Below, piece after piece: positions 1 through 6,564 of a DNA stretch of 7,978 bases (the first letter of the stretch is position 1; each line of letters opens with the position of its first letter). A model generated the notes under the pieces. It worked only from the letters and a program-made list of their open reading frames with translations. It did not search any database and was not told the DNA's origin. The position numbers were made by a program, and so were the translations under genes. This stretch comes from Thermodesulfobacteriota bacterium (GTDB lineage Bacteria; Desulfobacterota; DSM-4660; Desulfatiglandales; HGW-15): the NCBI GenBank assembly GCA_025454125.1, contig JALOPA010000203.1, positions 1-7,978 on the forward strand, in the 5' to 3' direction.

Positions 1-56
1 GCGATCCGCTCCGCCTTGCCGAGGACCTCTCTCAATGCCCTGATCTGTTGTTCCAT
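1..56 (-). CDS. Start of an unidentified gene, cut by the window edge
   Basis: An ATG at 56-54 opens a minus-strand frame that stays open to the window edge (18 codons, beginning MEQQIRALREVLGKAERI). An in-frame stop lies a few codons upstream and no other ATG, GTG or TTG lies between, so this ATG is the only start available. No Shine-Dalgarno sequence is visible, but a candidate promoter sits just upstream (65-93). The amphipathic L..L...A..I pattern resembles the helix before the nucleotide-binding loop in SIR2-type NAD-dependent deacylases. That is only a guess from 18 residues, and many other families start similarly. Confidence 0.35.
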   Translation of the reverse strand, partial: MEQQIRALREVLGKAERI

Positions 57-64
57 GGCATGGG

Positions 65-93
65 ATGGTAAGAAAAAGGAAGGTGCAAGTCAA
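65..93 (-). promoter_or_regulatory. Candidate sigma70-type promoter for the left-edge gene
   Basis: On the minus strand TTGACT (88-93) is followed after exactly 17 bp by TACCAT (65-70). These match the -35 and -10 consensus at 5/6 and 4/6 positions. Initiation would fall near 58-60, only a few bases before the ATG at 56, which would give a nearly leaderless transcript. This fits the absence of a Shine-Dalgarno sequence there. It would also separate the left-edge gene from the operon ending at 126. The call rests on sequence match only. Confidence 0.3.
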
Positions 94-125
94 CCCTTTG
101 GCTATCCCAAGATCAGCTCTTTTTT

Positions 126-1415
126 CTAAATCCCCTCAAGCCTTTCCAGGGCAGCGACGGCTTTACGCACCGCGCTGTTCCAGCATCCTCTTGCCTGGAT
201 ATTGAACTCTCGGTCCGCTCTCTCTTTGAAAAGCAACCCGTAGAGTTCCCACCCCTCTCTGGAATCAGGATCTCCTTCCACAACCCATTCGGCCAACTGG
301 CAGGCGAGCTCCACCTCCCCTCTGGAGTGAAGCGACCTGGCCTTTTGAATCAAAGGAGAAGACCCTCCGGCAAGGTTCAAGACCTCCTTGGAGAGAATCG
401 CATATCGAGGGGGGAAGAGTTCGGCTGGATGGCCGGAGTAGTACCCGGCGTAGCGCTTGTAGATCCCCTTGGCAATAAAAACGGGATGGCCATACATAGG
501 GGGAAGCCACTTGGAATTCATCAAATCCTCAGGCATCGTGAGGCCGGCAATGGTTTCTTCAAGAATCATGCCCTTGTTCAGACAGGCGACCACATGGTTC
601 TGGATGTGGTGAAGGTATCTTGCTGCAGTAAGAAGGCAGGTCTTTATCGTCTCCCTCCCATAGATTGCAGGCCCATGACCCGGGCAGAGAACCTCGCTAT
701 CGAGGCCGGCCATCTCCTCCAAGGCAACAGCATTTTCCAGCGCGAAGCGTTGCATCTTGAAAGGATTCCCCACATTCGGAGCTGTCCATTGGAATAAGTC
801 TCCGCAGACGAGCACCTTCCGCTCAGGATGATAGATCCAGAGGGAGTCCTCTGTGTGGCCGTGGCCAAAGACGAGAAGAAAGGTCTGATCGCCAAGCCCG
901 AATTCAAACCTCTCCTGGAATTCCACGTCAGGGTAGACAAAAACATCGGGCTGTTCAAACTCGACCTGGAACTGCCTCTTGTCGGTGGCCAGACGGTGGC
1001 CTTCAAGCAGTTGGTTCTTGTGGATGCGTTCCTTCAGGTTTCTGTGGCCGATGACCCGTGGTCGGCCATATCCACGATTCAGGTTGTCACGGATATAGAG
1101 AAAGGTACCGAGGCAGTGATCGACATGACCGTGGGTGATGGCAAGGGTGTCGAATGGCAGAAGAGTCCGTTTTCGGATCTCTTGGATCACTTCAGGGGCC
1201 TTAAAGTCGAGGTTGCAGTCCACATGCATCAGTCGATCACCGCAGATGAAAGTGACTGAATTCGCAACGCTATAAAAGTGGAACACCCCCGGAGCCAATT
1301 CTTCGGGCGGCCCCATATAGACATAGGCGGCTTCTTCCCGGCTTTTTCCAGGATGATCGCCAAAGGCAAATGAGAGATGGGACAGATGTTTCTTCAACAG
1401 ATCAAGCGTGCTCAT
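126..1415 (-). CDS. MBL-fold metallohydrolase with alkyl-sulfatase-type dimerisation domain
   Basis: A predicted cytoplasmic metal-dependent hydrolase of 429 residues with no signal peptide. The metallo-beta-lactamase core is complete: the THGHVDH motif at 94-100 supplies H95, H97, D99 and H100, followed by H187 (GHGHTE), D206 (CGDLF) and H247 (PGHGPA), enough for a two-metal site. After the core, residues about 302-335 (PPMYGHPVFIAKGIYKRYAG and onward to GHPAELFPP) and the helical part 355-425 (GEVELACQLAEWVVEGDP, then CWNSAVRKA) resemble the dimerisation domain of SdsA1/YjcS alkyl sulfatases. The C-terminal SCP2-like domain of those roughly 650-residue enzymes is absent. In SdsA1, as recalled, glutamates take part in metal binding, whereas this protein keeps the ordinary His/Asp ligands. 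A sulfate ester is therefore a plausible substrate, but another ester or thioester is possible. The gene is the last in the operon: it starts 13 bp after the tctA stop, and its AAAGGAG ribosome binding site abuts that stop. Confidence 0.85.
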   Translation of the reverse strand: MSTLDLLKKHLSHLSFAFGDHPGKSREEAAYVYMGPPEELAPGVFHFYSVANSVTFICGDRLMHVDCNLDFKAPEVIQEIRKRTLLPFDTLAITHGHVDHCLGTFLYIRDNLNRGYGRPRVIGHRNLKERIHKNQLLEGHRLATDKRQFQVEFEQPDVFVYPDVEFQERFEFGLGDQTFLLVFGHGHTEDSLWIYHPERKVLVCGDLFQWTAPNVGNPFKMQRFALENAVALEEMAGLDSEVLCPGHGPAIYGRETIKTCLLTAARYLHHIQNHVVACLNKGMILEETIAGLTMPEDLMNSKWLPPMYGHPVFIAKGIYKRYAGYYSGHPAELFPPRYAILSKEVLNLAGGSSPLIQKARSLHSRGEVELACQLAEWVVEGDPDSREGWELYGLLFKERADREFNIQARGCWNSAVRKAVAALERLEGI

Positions 1416-1428
1416 GCGTTAACTCCTT

Positions 1429-2885
1429 TCACGCGGGCTCACCACCCATTAGCCTTTTCTGCCTCCTGAATATCAGGGGAGAGACGAGCAGGGCGAGTGA
1501 GATGATGACTAGGACGGCTGAGATCGGGCGGGTGAAGAAGACGGCAAGGCTGCCCTTGGACATAATCAGAGACTGGCGCAAGGATTCCTCGAACATGGGC
1601 CCCAGAACCAGCGCCAGAACGAGCGGGGCTGCGGGATAACCATACTTGTTCATCAGGTACCCGACCATCCCGCAGACGACCATGATCATCAACTCCACGG
1701 TGCTGTTGTTGAGGGAATAGGCGCCGATCAGGCAGATCACCAAGATGAGAGGCGATAGAAGGTAGTAAGGGATGCGAAGAATTTTGACCCAAAGACCGAT
1801 GAGGGGCAGATTGAGAAGGACCAGCATGCCGTTTCCTACATACATGCTTCCAATGGCGCCCCAGAACAGCTGAGGGTTTTCGCGCATGAGAAGAGGGCCT
1901 GGCGTAAGCCCATGAATCATCAAGGCGCCCATAAGAACAGCCAGCGCCGGCGTGCATGGGAGGCCAAGCGTGAGCAGAGGAATGAATGCGGCCTGGCCAC
2001 CGGCATTGTTGGCCGTCTCAGGTCCGGCAACCCCTGCGATCTCCCCTTTCCCAAATCTCTCCGGATGTTTTGAAAGCCTTCTCTCCAGAGCATAGGAAAA
2101 AAAAGAGGGCAACACGCCGCCGGCTCCCGGGAACAAACCTACAATGAACCCGAGGATGGAGCCTCTGGCAATGGGGCCGGAAGACTCTTTCCAGTCCTGT
2201 TTTGAGGGGAGGAGCTGGCTTGTCTTCGTTTCAAAGACCTTCACTTCCCTGGAGGGCTTTTCCAGGTTGGAGAGGATTTCAGGTATCCCGAACAATCCCA
2301 TGACCACAGGGACGATGCCGATGCCGTCTGATAACTCCAGAATGCCGAAAACAGGACACCGAAAGCCGCCATCATGAGAGACTTGATGAGGGAACCGCCG
2401 GAGAGATACGTGACCATAGTGAAACCGAAGAAGATGAGTGCGGCTTTTTCAGGGAAGGCGAACTTCAGGGCCATGCGGGCGAGGGGCGGGGCCAGGAGCA
2501 TGATGAGAATGATCGCAAAGGTTCCACCGATAAAGGAACCGAAAGCGGATATCCCGAGAGCGGGTCCTGCCCGTCCTTTCTTGGCCATTTGATATCCGTC
2601 CATGGCCGTCATGACCGAGGAAGCTTCACCGGGAATGTTCACCAGGATGGAGGTCGTGGATCCACCATAAAGAGCACCGTAGAAGATCCCTGCGAGCATG
2701 ATGAAGGACTGGACCGCTGAAAGGCTGAAGGTGACGGGCAAGAGCAGGGCGATTGTCGTCGAAGGCCCCAGCCCGGGCAGCACTCCTACCAGCGTACCGC
2801 ACAAGACGCCGATGAAACACATGAGGAGGTTCATCGGCTCAAAGGCGATGGTGAAAGCCATTTGAAGATGTGCGAGAAAGTCCAC
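1429..2885 (-). pseudogene. tctA: Broken tctA: large membrane subunit of a TTT transporter
   Basis: TctA is the large multi-spanning permease of tripartite tricarboxylate transporters and normally has about 500 residues. Here it is split into two frames. The N-terminal part starts at GTG 2885, preceded by a GGAGGGG ribosome binding site and the tctB stop. It gives 178 family-like residues, including the glycine signature GTLVGVLPGLGP (30-41) and YGGSTTSILVNIPGE (73-87). It then runs out of frame from 2351 and stops at 2241. The family sequence resumes in another frame at 2349 (FGILELSDGIGIVP, then VVMGLFGIPEIL) and continues for about 290 residues of hydrophobic segments to the stop at 1429. 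Between the halves the usual loop (LGTVGxDxxxGxxRFT in relatives, from memory) is missing, about 46 bp. Restoring it would give almost exactly 500 residues. As read, no full permease is made. Assembly error is the main alternative to true decay. Confidence 0.8.
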
Positions 2886-2890
2886 GCCTA

Positions 2891-2897
2891 CCCCTCC
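2891..2897 (-). promoter_or_regulatory. Ribosome binding site that fixes the tctA GTG start
   Basis: GGAGGGG on the minus strand lies 5 bases before GTG 2885-2883, just past the tctB stop codon at 2900-2902. It supports the GTG (VDFLAHLQ...) over the ATG eight codons downstream at 2861, and over the long upstream extension of the frame that runs through tctB. tctB and tctA are therefore likely translationally coupled. Confidence 0.6.
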
Positions 2898-2899
2898 GC

Positions 2900-3373
2900 C
2901 TAATAACCCAGGATGCCCGGCGGCAACGGCACTCTCAGCAGCACTTTGAAAAGGAAAAAGAAAAAAGCGGTTGCGCCGATGGCCGCTGGAAGGATAAAGG
3001 TCCATCTTCTGGGTTCCAGCCTTAGGGCAAGGACCATGAAAAGGAATGTGGTCAACAGGAATCCCAGGGGCTCAAGAATCAGAACATACAGGCAAAGGGC
3101 GCCGAGCGCTTTGAGGATTCTCCAAAGAGCCTGCGCCCTGGGCATCGGTTCTCCAATTGAACCTGCCCTGTCTCTCCTTTTCAATAAACGGGCGACCAAG
3201 AGAGTCACAGACAGAGCAACGAGGATGAGGCCTGTAACAAAGGGCAGGAACCCGGGGCCGGGAATCCCTGACCTGCGGATCCCGTAGTGAAGGCCGCCGA
3301 TACAAAAGAAGACCCCTATCAGAATCCAGAACATGCTGCTGTTCACATCACGGTCCCGAAACATAAACCTCAT
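2900..3373 (-). CDS. tctB: TctB: small membrane subunit of a TTT transporter
   Basis: TctB is the small four-helix membrane partner of TctA in solute-binding-protein-dependent secondary transporters of the TTT family. At 157 residues the length is normal. Predicted membrane segments lie at about 14-32, 43-63, 87-118 (one long or two short helices) and 123-145. Family-like features are the GIPGPGFLPFVTGL stretch around 36-49 and the C-terminal VLLRVPLPPGILGY. The start is ambiguous: ATG 3373 has AAGTGAGAGG directly in front, while an ATG three codons later (MFRDRD) has GGATGAGG at a short distance. The gene lies 48 bp after tctC and ends 14 bp before the tctA start. It looks intact, but it would be stranded without a working TctA. 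Confidence 0.88.
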   Translation of the reverse strand: MRFMFRDRDVNSSMFWILIGVFFCIGGLHYGIRRSGIPGPGFLPFVTGLILVALSVTLLVARLLKRRDRAGSIGEPMPRAQALWRILKALGALCLYVLILEPLGFLLTTFLFMVLALRLEPRRWTFILPAAIGATAFFFFLFKVLLRVPLPPGILGY

Positions 3374-3421
3374 CCTCTCACTTAATGTCAGGCGGTGCCG
3401 GAAAGCCTCTCCTGAGATTGC

Positions 3422-4363
3422 CTATTTTGAGGCGTCAATAAACTTCTGATTGGCCTTTACTCCTTCCTGAAGGCTCTTGGTCAGTTCATCGCCCGTCAAA
3501 CAGAGGGCGGGGATGAGGAATTTGTTCTGGAGCAGATCGACGTATTTCGGGTCTTTGGCCGCCTTTTCGATGGCTGCGGTTAGTTTCTTCGCTACATTGT
3601 CGGGAATGCCTTTGGGCGCGAAAATAATATTGTCGTTGTCAAAGAAGAGGTCGTACCCGTATTCGATCAGGGTCGGGACCTCGGGAGAAGCTAGAAGACG
3701 TTTTTTGCCCAGGCCCGCGAGGACGATCATGTCTCCCGCTTTCACGAATGGGGGGTGGATCCCGCCGCTGAACCCGAAGTCTACATGCTTTCCCACAACA
3801 GCGGTCATGACTTCCGAGCCGCCCTTGGTCGGAATGGCACGCCACTCGATTCCTTCCTTCTTAGCGATGGCGGTGAGCATATTTTCCGCGATTGGGTGCA
3901 TGGAGGCATAGGTCAACCCGGGGTTTTTCTTGGCATAGGCCACGAGTTCCTTGAAATTCTTGTAGGGCTTGTCCGGAGGGGCGACAAAGGCTTCCTGGAA
4001 TCTTCCTACAGACATGAGGTATTTGAAATCCTCCAGGGAGTAACTGATCTTTTCTACGAGAGGTGTGTAGGTCATAGTGATGCCAGTGACAACTCCGATG
4101 GTGTAGCCGTCTGGTTTCGAACTCTTGAGGGCGGTGACACCCAAAGCGCCCCCTGCGCCCGGCTTGTTGACCACAACAACCGGCTGGCCTAAAGTTTCCT
4201 CCATGTTCTTGGCAATGGCGCGGGCCATGGAGTCCACCAACCCGCCCGCCGCATAAGCGACCTGCATTTCAATGGGTTTGGTGGGAAAGTCGGCTGCAAA
4301 GGCAGGACCAGCTCCCGCAAGCAAGAAAACAAACAGCACAAAGACAAAAGACGTTTTTTTCAT
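3422..4363 (-). CDS. tctC: TctC/Bug-family periplasmic substrate-binding protein
   Basis: This is the extracytoplasmic solute receptor of the TTT transporter, a two-lobed Bug-fold protein that usually binds small carboxylates or amide-type ligands. It has 313 residues, as is typical. Residues 1-23 form a classic Sec signal peptide: MKKTS, a run of V/F/L, then GAGPAFA before ADFP. The mature start FPTKPIEMQVAYAAGGLVDSMAR carries the Bug pattern in which the glycine pair is followed by an Asp (D44). The loop VVNKPGAGGALG follows at about 64-75, then KPDGYTIG. These segments shape the ligand pocket in studied Bug proteins. A strong AGGAGG sits 6 bases before ATG 4363. The gene follows the ComA-like gene by 35 bp and precedes tctB. 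The ligand cannot be read from sequence; a sulfonated or sulfated carboxylate would fit the neighbours. Confidence 0.92.
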   Translation of the reverse strand: MKKTSFVFVLFVFLLAGAGPAFAADFPTKPIEMQVAYAAGGLVDSMARAIAKNMEETLGQPVVVVNKPGAGGALGVTALKSSKPDGYTIGVVTGITMTYTPLVEKISYSLEDFKYLMSVGRFQEAFVAPPDKPYKNFKELVAYAKKNPGLTYASMHPIAENMLTAIAKKEGIEWRAIPTKGGSEVMTAVVGKHVDFGFSGGIHPPFVKAGDMIVLAGLGKKRLLASPEVPTLIEYGYDLFFDNDNIIFAPKGIPDNVAKKLTAAIEKAAKDPKYVDLLQNKFLIPALCLTGDELTKSLQEGVKANQKFIDASK

Positions 4364-4398
4364 AACAGACCTCCTGGTTTGTTTCGATAGTCCCCTCG

Positions 4399-5226
4399 TT
4401 ATTCTTCCGATGACTCAATTCCTGCCAAACGGTAAGCGCCCTGAGAATGAGATGTTGTGCCGCACGCGCCGATGCGGGTGATCTCCGTGAAGTAAATCTC
4501 ATCCCACTCCACGTTTGCCAGGTTCACGTCCGTTCCGAACTGTTTGATCATCCAGAAAAGCACCTTGACCTTGTAAGCCTTGGTCACATCCGGGAGCACA
4601 ACGACAGGAAGCTCGAACATGATTCTTTCGAGAGGGATTTTTTTCGTCAATTCATCCAGAACCTCCTGCCGGATGTCCCCGTGGAAGAGCTCGTGGGCTT
4701 CGAGAAGCACCATCGAGGCTCCGGCATCAAGGCAATTCTCCACATCGGCGATGAGTTCCTCCTTAGTCATGGAGCCTTCCTTGCGGCCCACCTCGCCCAT
4801 GACCGTGAGCCCGAACTCTTTGACCGCCTTTGAGATGGCGGCCTTCTTTTTCCGGGGATCGATTTTGAGCAGGTTGTCGGAAACCTCGATGCCCGAAAAT
4901 CCGGCTTCTTTGGCGTCCTTCAAAAACAACTCGTAATTTCCCTGAGCAATGGCGAGCTCTGTAAAAAGTCCCCCGGGAAAGGCGAAGATTCCGTCGGCTT
5001 TGTAAGTGTCAATTTTTTTCTTCAAATAGGTCTTGGGCATGACCCGAGGAATGCTCGCCGAAATCTTGGCTTCGTCCACGTAAAGCCCCTGCGCTTCAAG
5101 ACAGTCCTTTTGAAGGCCCAAGGGCAGGCCCCAGTCGATCATCATGGTCAGTCCTCTGGCCCTGGGTTTCTGCGGTCGCTCCGGAACGGGTATGCGGCGA
5201 AAGCAGTAGTCGATAGCTTGATTCAC
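4399..5226 (-). CDS. ComA-family (phosphosulfolactate synthase-like) protein, divergent
   Basis: Members of this TIM-barrel family add sulfite to phosphoenolpyruvate to make (2R)-phospho-3-sulfolactate, in coenzyme M synthesis in methanogens and sulfolactate formation in Bacillus. The 275 residues follow the family order: RGLTMMIDWGLP (24-35), K54 in the AKISAS segment, FPGG (83-86), GIEVSD (112-117), TVMGEVGRK (141-149), DAGASMVLLEAHE (167-179), IMFELP (202-207) and VNLANVEWDE (234-243). Against archaeal ComA recalled from memory, several probable substrate-contact stretches differ: KFGWGT becomes KISASI, IEGRES becomes LEAHEL, EAPQKSQQ becomes ELPVVVLP, and the final arginine-rich LRRGLRGDT becomes ITRIGACGTT. 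The fold and family are well supported, the exact reaction is not. The start is GTG 5226 with GAGGAGG five bases upstream. It sits between the arylsulfotransferase-like gene (86 bp away) and tctC (35 bp away). Confidence 0.8.
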   Translation of the reverse strand: MNQAIDYCFRRIPVPERPQKPRARGLTMMIDWGLPLGLQKDCLEAQGLYVDEAKISASIPRVMPKTYLKKKIDTYKADGIFAFPGGLFTELAIAQGNYELFLKDAKEAGFSGIEVSDNLLKIDPRKKKAAISKAVKEFGLTVMGEVGRKEGSMTKEELIADVENCLDAGASMVLLEAHELFHGDIRQEVLDELTKKIPLERIMFELPVVVLPDVTKAYKVKVLFWMIKQFGTDVNLANVEWDEIYFTEITRIGACGTTSHSQGAYRLAGIESSEE

Positions 5227-5260
5227 CCTATCCTCCTCTGTAATGGCAGGGGCGGTTCCT

Positions 5261-5295
5261 AAAACAAATCAAAGGGCTCATGACAAAGAGACCCT
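5261..5295 (-). terminator. Weak terminator- or attenuator-like hairpin
   Basis: On the minus strand AGGGTCTC (5295-5288) can pair with GAGCCCT (5279-5273), giving seven pairs with one bulged T and an 8-base loop. A T-rich but interrupted tail TTGATTTGTTTT (5272-5261) follows. It lies in the 86 bp gap between the arylsulfotransferase-like gene and the ComA-like gene. If active it would reduce read-through into the transporter half of the operon. The short bulged stem and broken T tract make it a weak candidate. Confidence 0.25.
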
Positions 5296-5312
5296 CCCAC
5301 TTCATGGCTATT

Positions 5313-6503
5313 TCAGATCAAACCCCATCGCTCATTGATGCCACGGCAGGACTCAGACTTTAGAGCACAGCCTTGGACCTCGGGACTGTGGTAATCGTAA
5401 CGATGAGCGCGGAAGAGCATGGAGCAAAGCACCCCCTTGAAAGGGAGAAGAAAGGGGCTGACCCATTCCCAGCACACATCCCCCTCAGGGGTCACCTCGA
5501 ACACACGGCCGCTCTGGCCTTCGCAAATGAGCGTGTTGCCGTTCCAGAGCCTATCGGCGCCTGCAATGTGGCCGCTGAAGAGACTGAACACGTGCTTCGG
5601 GTAATACTGCCACACGATCTTGCTGGTATTCATGTCCACTTCAATGACGCGGGAGCGGGGCACGATGGGGTGGTGAGCACCGTTGTCAAAGACGAGCATG
5701 TTCCCCCGGGGAGTGAAGGAGGCATCGTGCTGATGGCTGATTTTTCCGCCGCCCCACTTCCAGAGGACTTTCCCTTCGGGCCAGGAGATCCTCATGACGG
5801 TGCTGAGTTCGCGAAAGCTGAGGAGCACATCCCCGTTCGGCCCCGCTTGGACGGAGTTGGCGTGGCTCCACTCGTGTCTGAACTCTCTGCAGCAGACGAT
5901 GTCCGTTTCAGGGTCGAGGTGCTCCCAGGCATGCCACGTATGCACCGGGTTCCCTTTAGGATCGATCTCCACAATGGCATCCCCCAGGAAACCGCTCAAG
6001 TCCCTGGGTCGGCCGCCGACCCCAAGGCCTTTCATGATAAACCGGAAGTGCTCTTCGTCTTCCGTGAGCGCTGCTGCCGCTTCTTTGCCGATGAAACCCT
6101 TGACACGGTCGGCAAGTTGCGGGGGCATCTGCTCCCAGGTGATGACGAGGGTGTTTCCGTTGGGAAGGCGGCACATGTCGTGATGAAAGGCCGGGTGCTC
6201 CCAACGCCAAATTTCCTTCCCTCCCCAGTCGACTTCAACCAGGATATCGGCTCCACCTCCCGAGGTCGCGATTCCGGCTCCGGACTGATCCAGAGGCTGG
6301 CCTCTAACGAGCAGGGTTCCTCCCGCAAGGAGATAGCCGTACCCGGGCCGGAAAGACGGGAAATGCCAGCGATGGACGATCAAGCCGGAGTCATCTAGAA
6401 GATACGTCGAGTCCCCGCCGATGGGCGTGATGAGGGTGAACCCGCTGCTTGTGCGGGAGTCTTTGTACGTAAGTCCTGTTTGCCGAAATGGAGACCAACC
6501 CAT
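5313..6503 (-). CDS. Arylsulfotransferase (ASST)-like beta-propeller protein, apparently cytosolic
   Basis: ASSTs move a sulfate group from one phenolic sulfate ester to another phenol without PAPS, through a sulfated histidine. The 396-residue protein shows blade repeats of the form VD..G...W.W: VDWGGKEIWRWEHP (91-104), VEIDPKGNPVHTW (178-190), ISWPEGKVLWKWGG (239-252), VIEVDMNTSKIVWQY (286-300) and VFEVTPEGDVCWEW (334-347). Histidine-rich conserved patches are HHDMCRLPNGNTLV (107-120), EWSHANSV (211-218), HQHDASFTPRGNMLVFDNG (257-275) and FRAHRYD (364-370). H214, H259 and H367 are candidate catalytic residues. Studied ASSTs are periplasmic with signal peptides, but this N-terminus (MGWSPFRQTGLTYKDSRTSS) has none. 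An in-frame TAA 16-18 bases upstream leaves no longer start. AAAGGA lies 7-8 bases before ATG 6503. The donor and acceptor are unknown, and a non-catalytic propeller cannot be excluded. Confidence 0.8.
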   Translation of the reverse strand: MGWSPFRQTGLTYKDSRTSSGFTLITPIGGDSTYLLDDSGLIVHRWHFPSFRPGYGYLLAGGTLLVRGQPLDQSGAGIATSGGGADILVEVDWGGKEIWRWEHPAFHHDMCRLPNGNTLVITWEQMPPQLADRVKGFIGKEAAAALTEDEEHFRFIMKGLGVGGRPRDLSGFLGDAIVEIDPKGNPVHTWHAWEHLDPETDIVCCREFRHEWSHANSVQAGPNGDVLLSFRELSTVMRISWPEGKVLWKWGGGKISHQHDASFTPRGNMLVFDNGAHHPIVPRSRVIEVDMNTSKIVWQYYPKHVFSLFSGHIAGADRLWNGNTLICEGQSGRVFEVTPEGDVCWEWVSPFLLPFKGVLCSMLFRAHRYDYHSPEVQGCALKSESCRGINERWGLI

Positions 6504-6564
6504 GATCAGATCCTTTCCTTAAGAACGAGTTTAAGCGACCGAGAGGCTAGCAAACAAAAGACTT

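Noticed and set aside
327..1259. Plus-strand open frames opposite the MBL gene (327-797 and 828-1259)
   Set aside because: They lie antisense to a complete MBL active site and show no family-like motifs of their own.
2348..2354. Programmed -1 frameshift in tctA at CTG TTT TCG
   Set aside because: A slip would join the frames, but the conserved loop of about 16 residues would still be missing. There is no strong slippery heptamer and no obvious downstream stimulator.
2241..3005. Longer tctA N-terminus starting from ATG 3005
   Set aside because: This extension overlaps tctB out of frame and is not membrane-like. GTG 2885 has a good ribosome binding site and matches where TctA proteins normally begin.
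3374..3421. Inverted repeat TCAGG...CCTGA in the tctC-tctB gap
   Set aside because: The arms are only 5 bp with an 18-base interior and no T tract. It is too weak to call a terminator or processing site.
5373..6398. Long plus-strand open frame (341 codons) opposite the arylsulfotransferase-like gene
   Set aside because: It has no recognisable domain or convincing start signal, and it lies fully antisense to a gene with clear propeller repeats. GC-rich coding DNA commonly produces such shadows.
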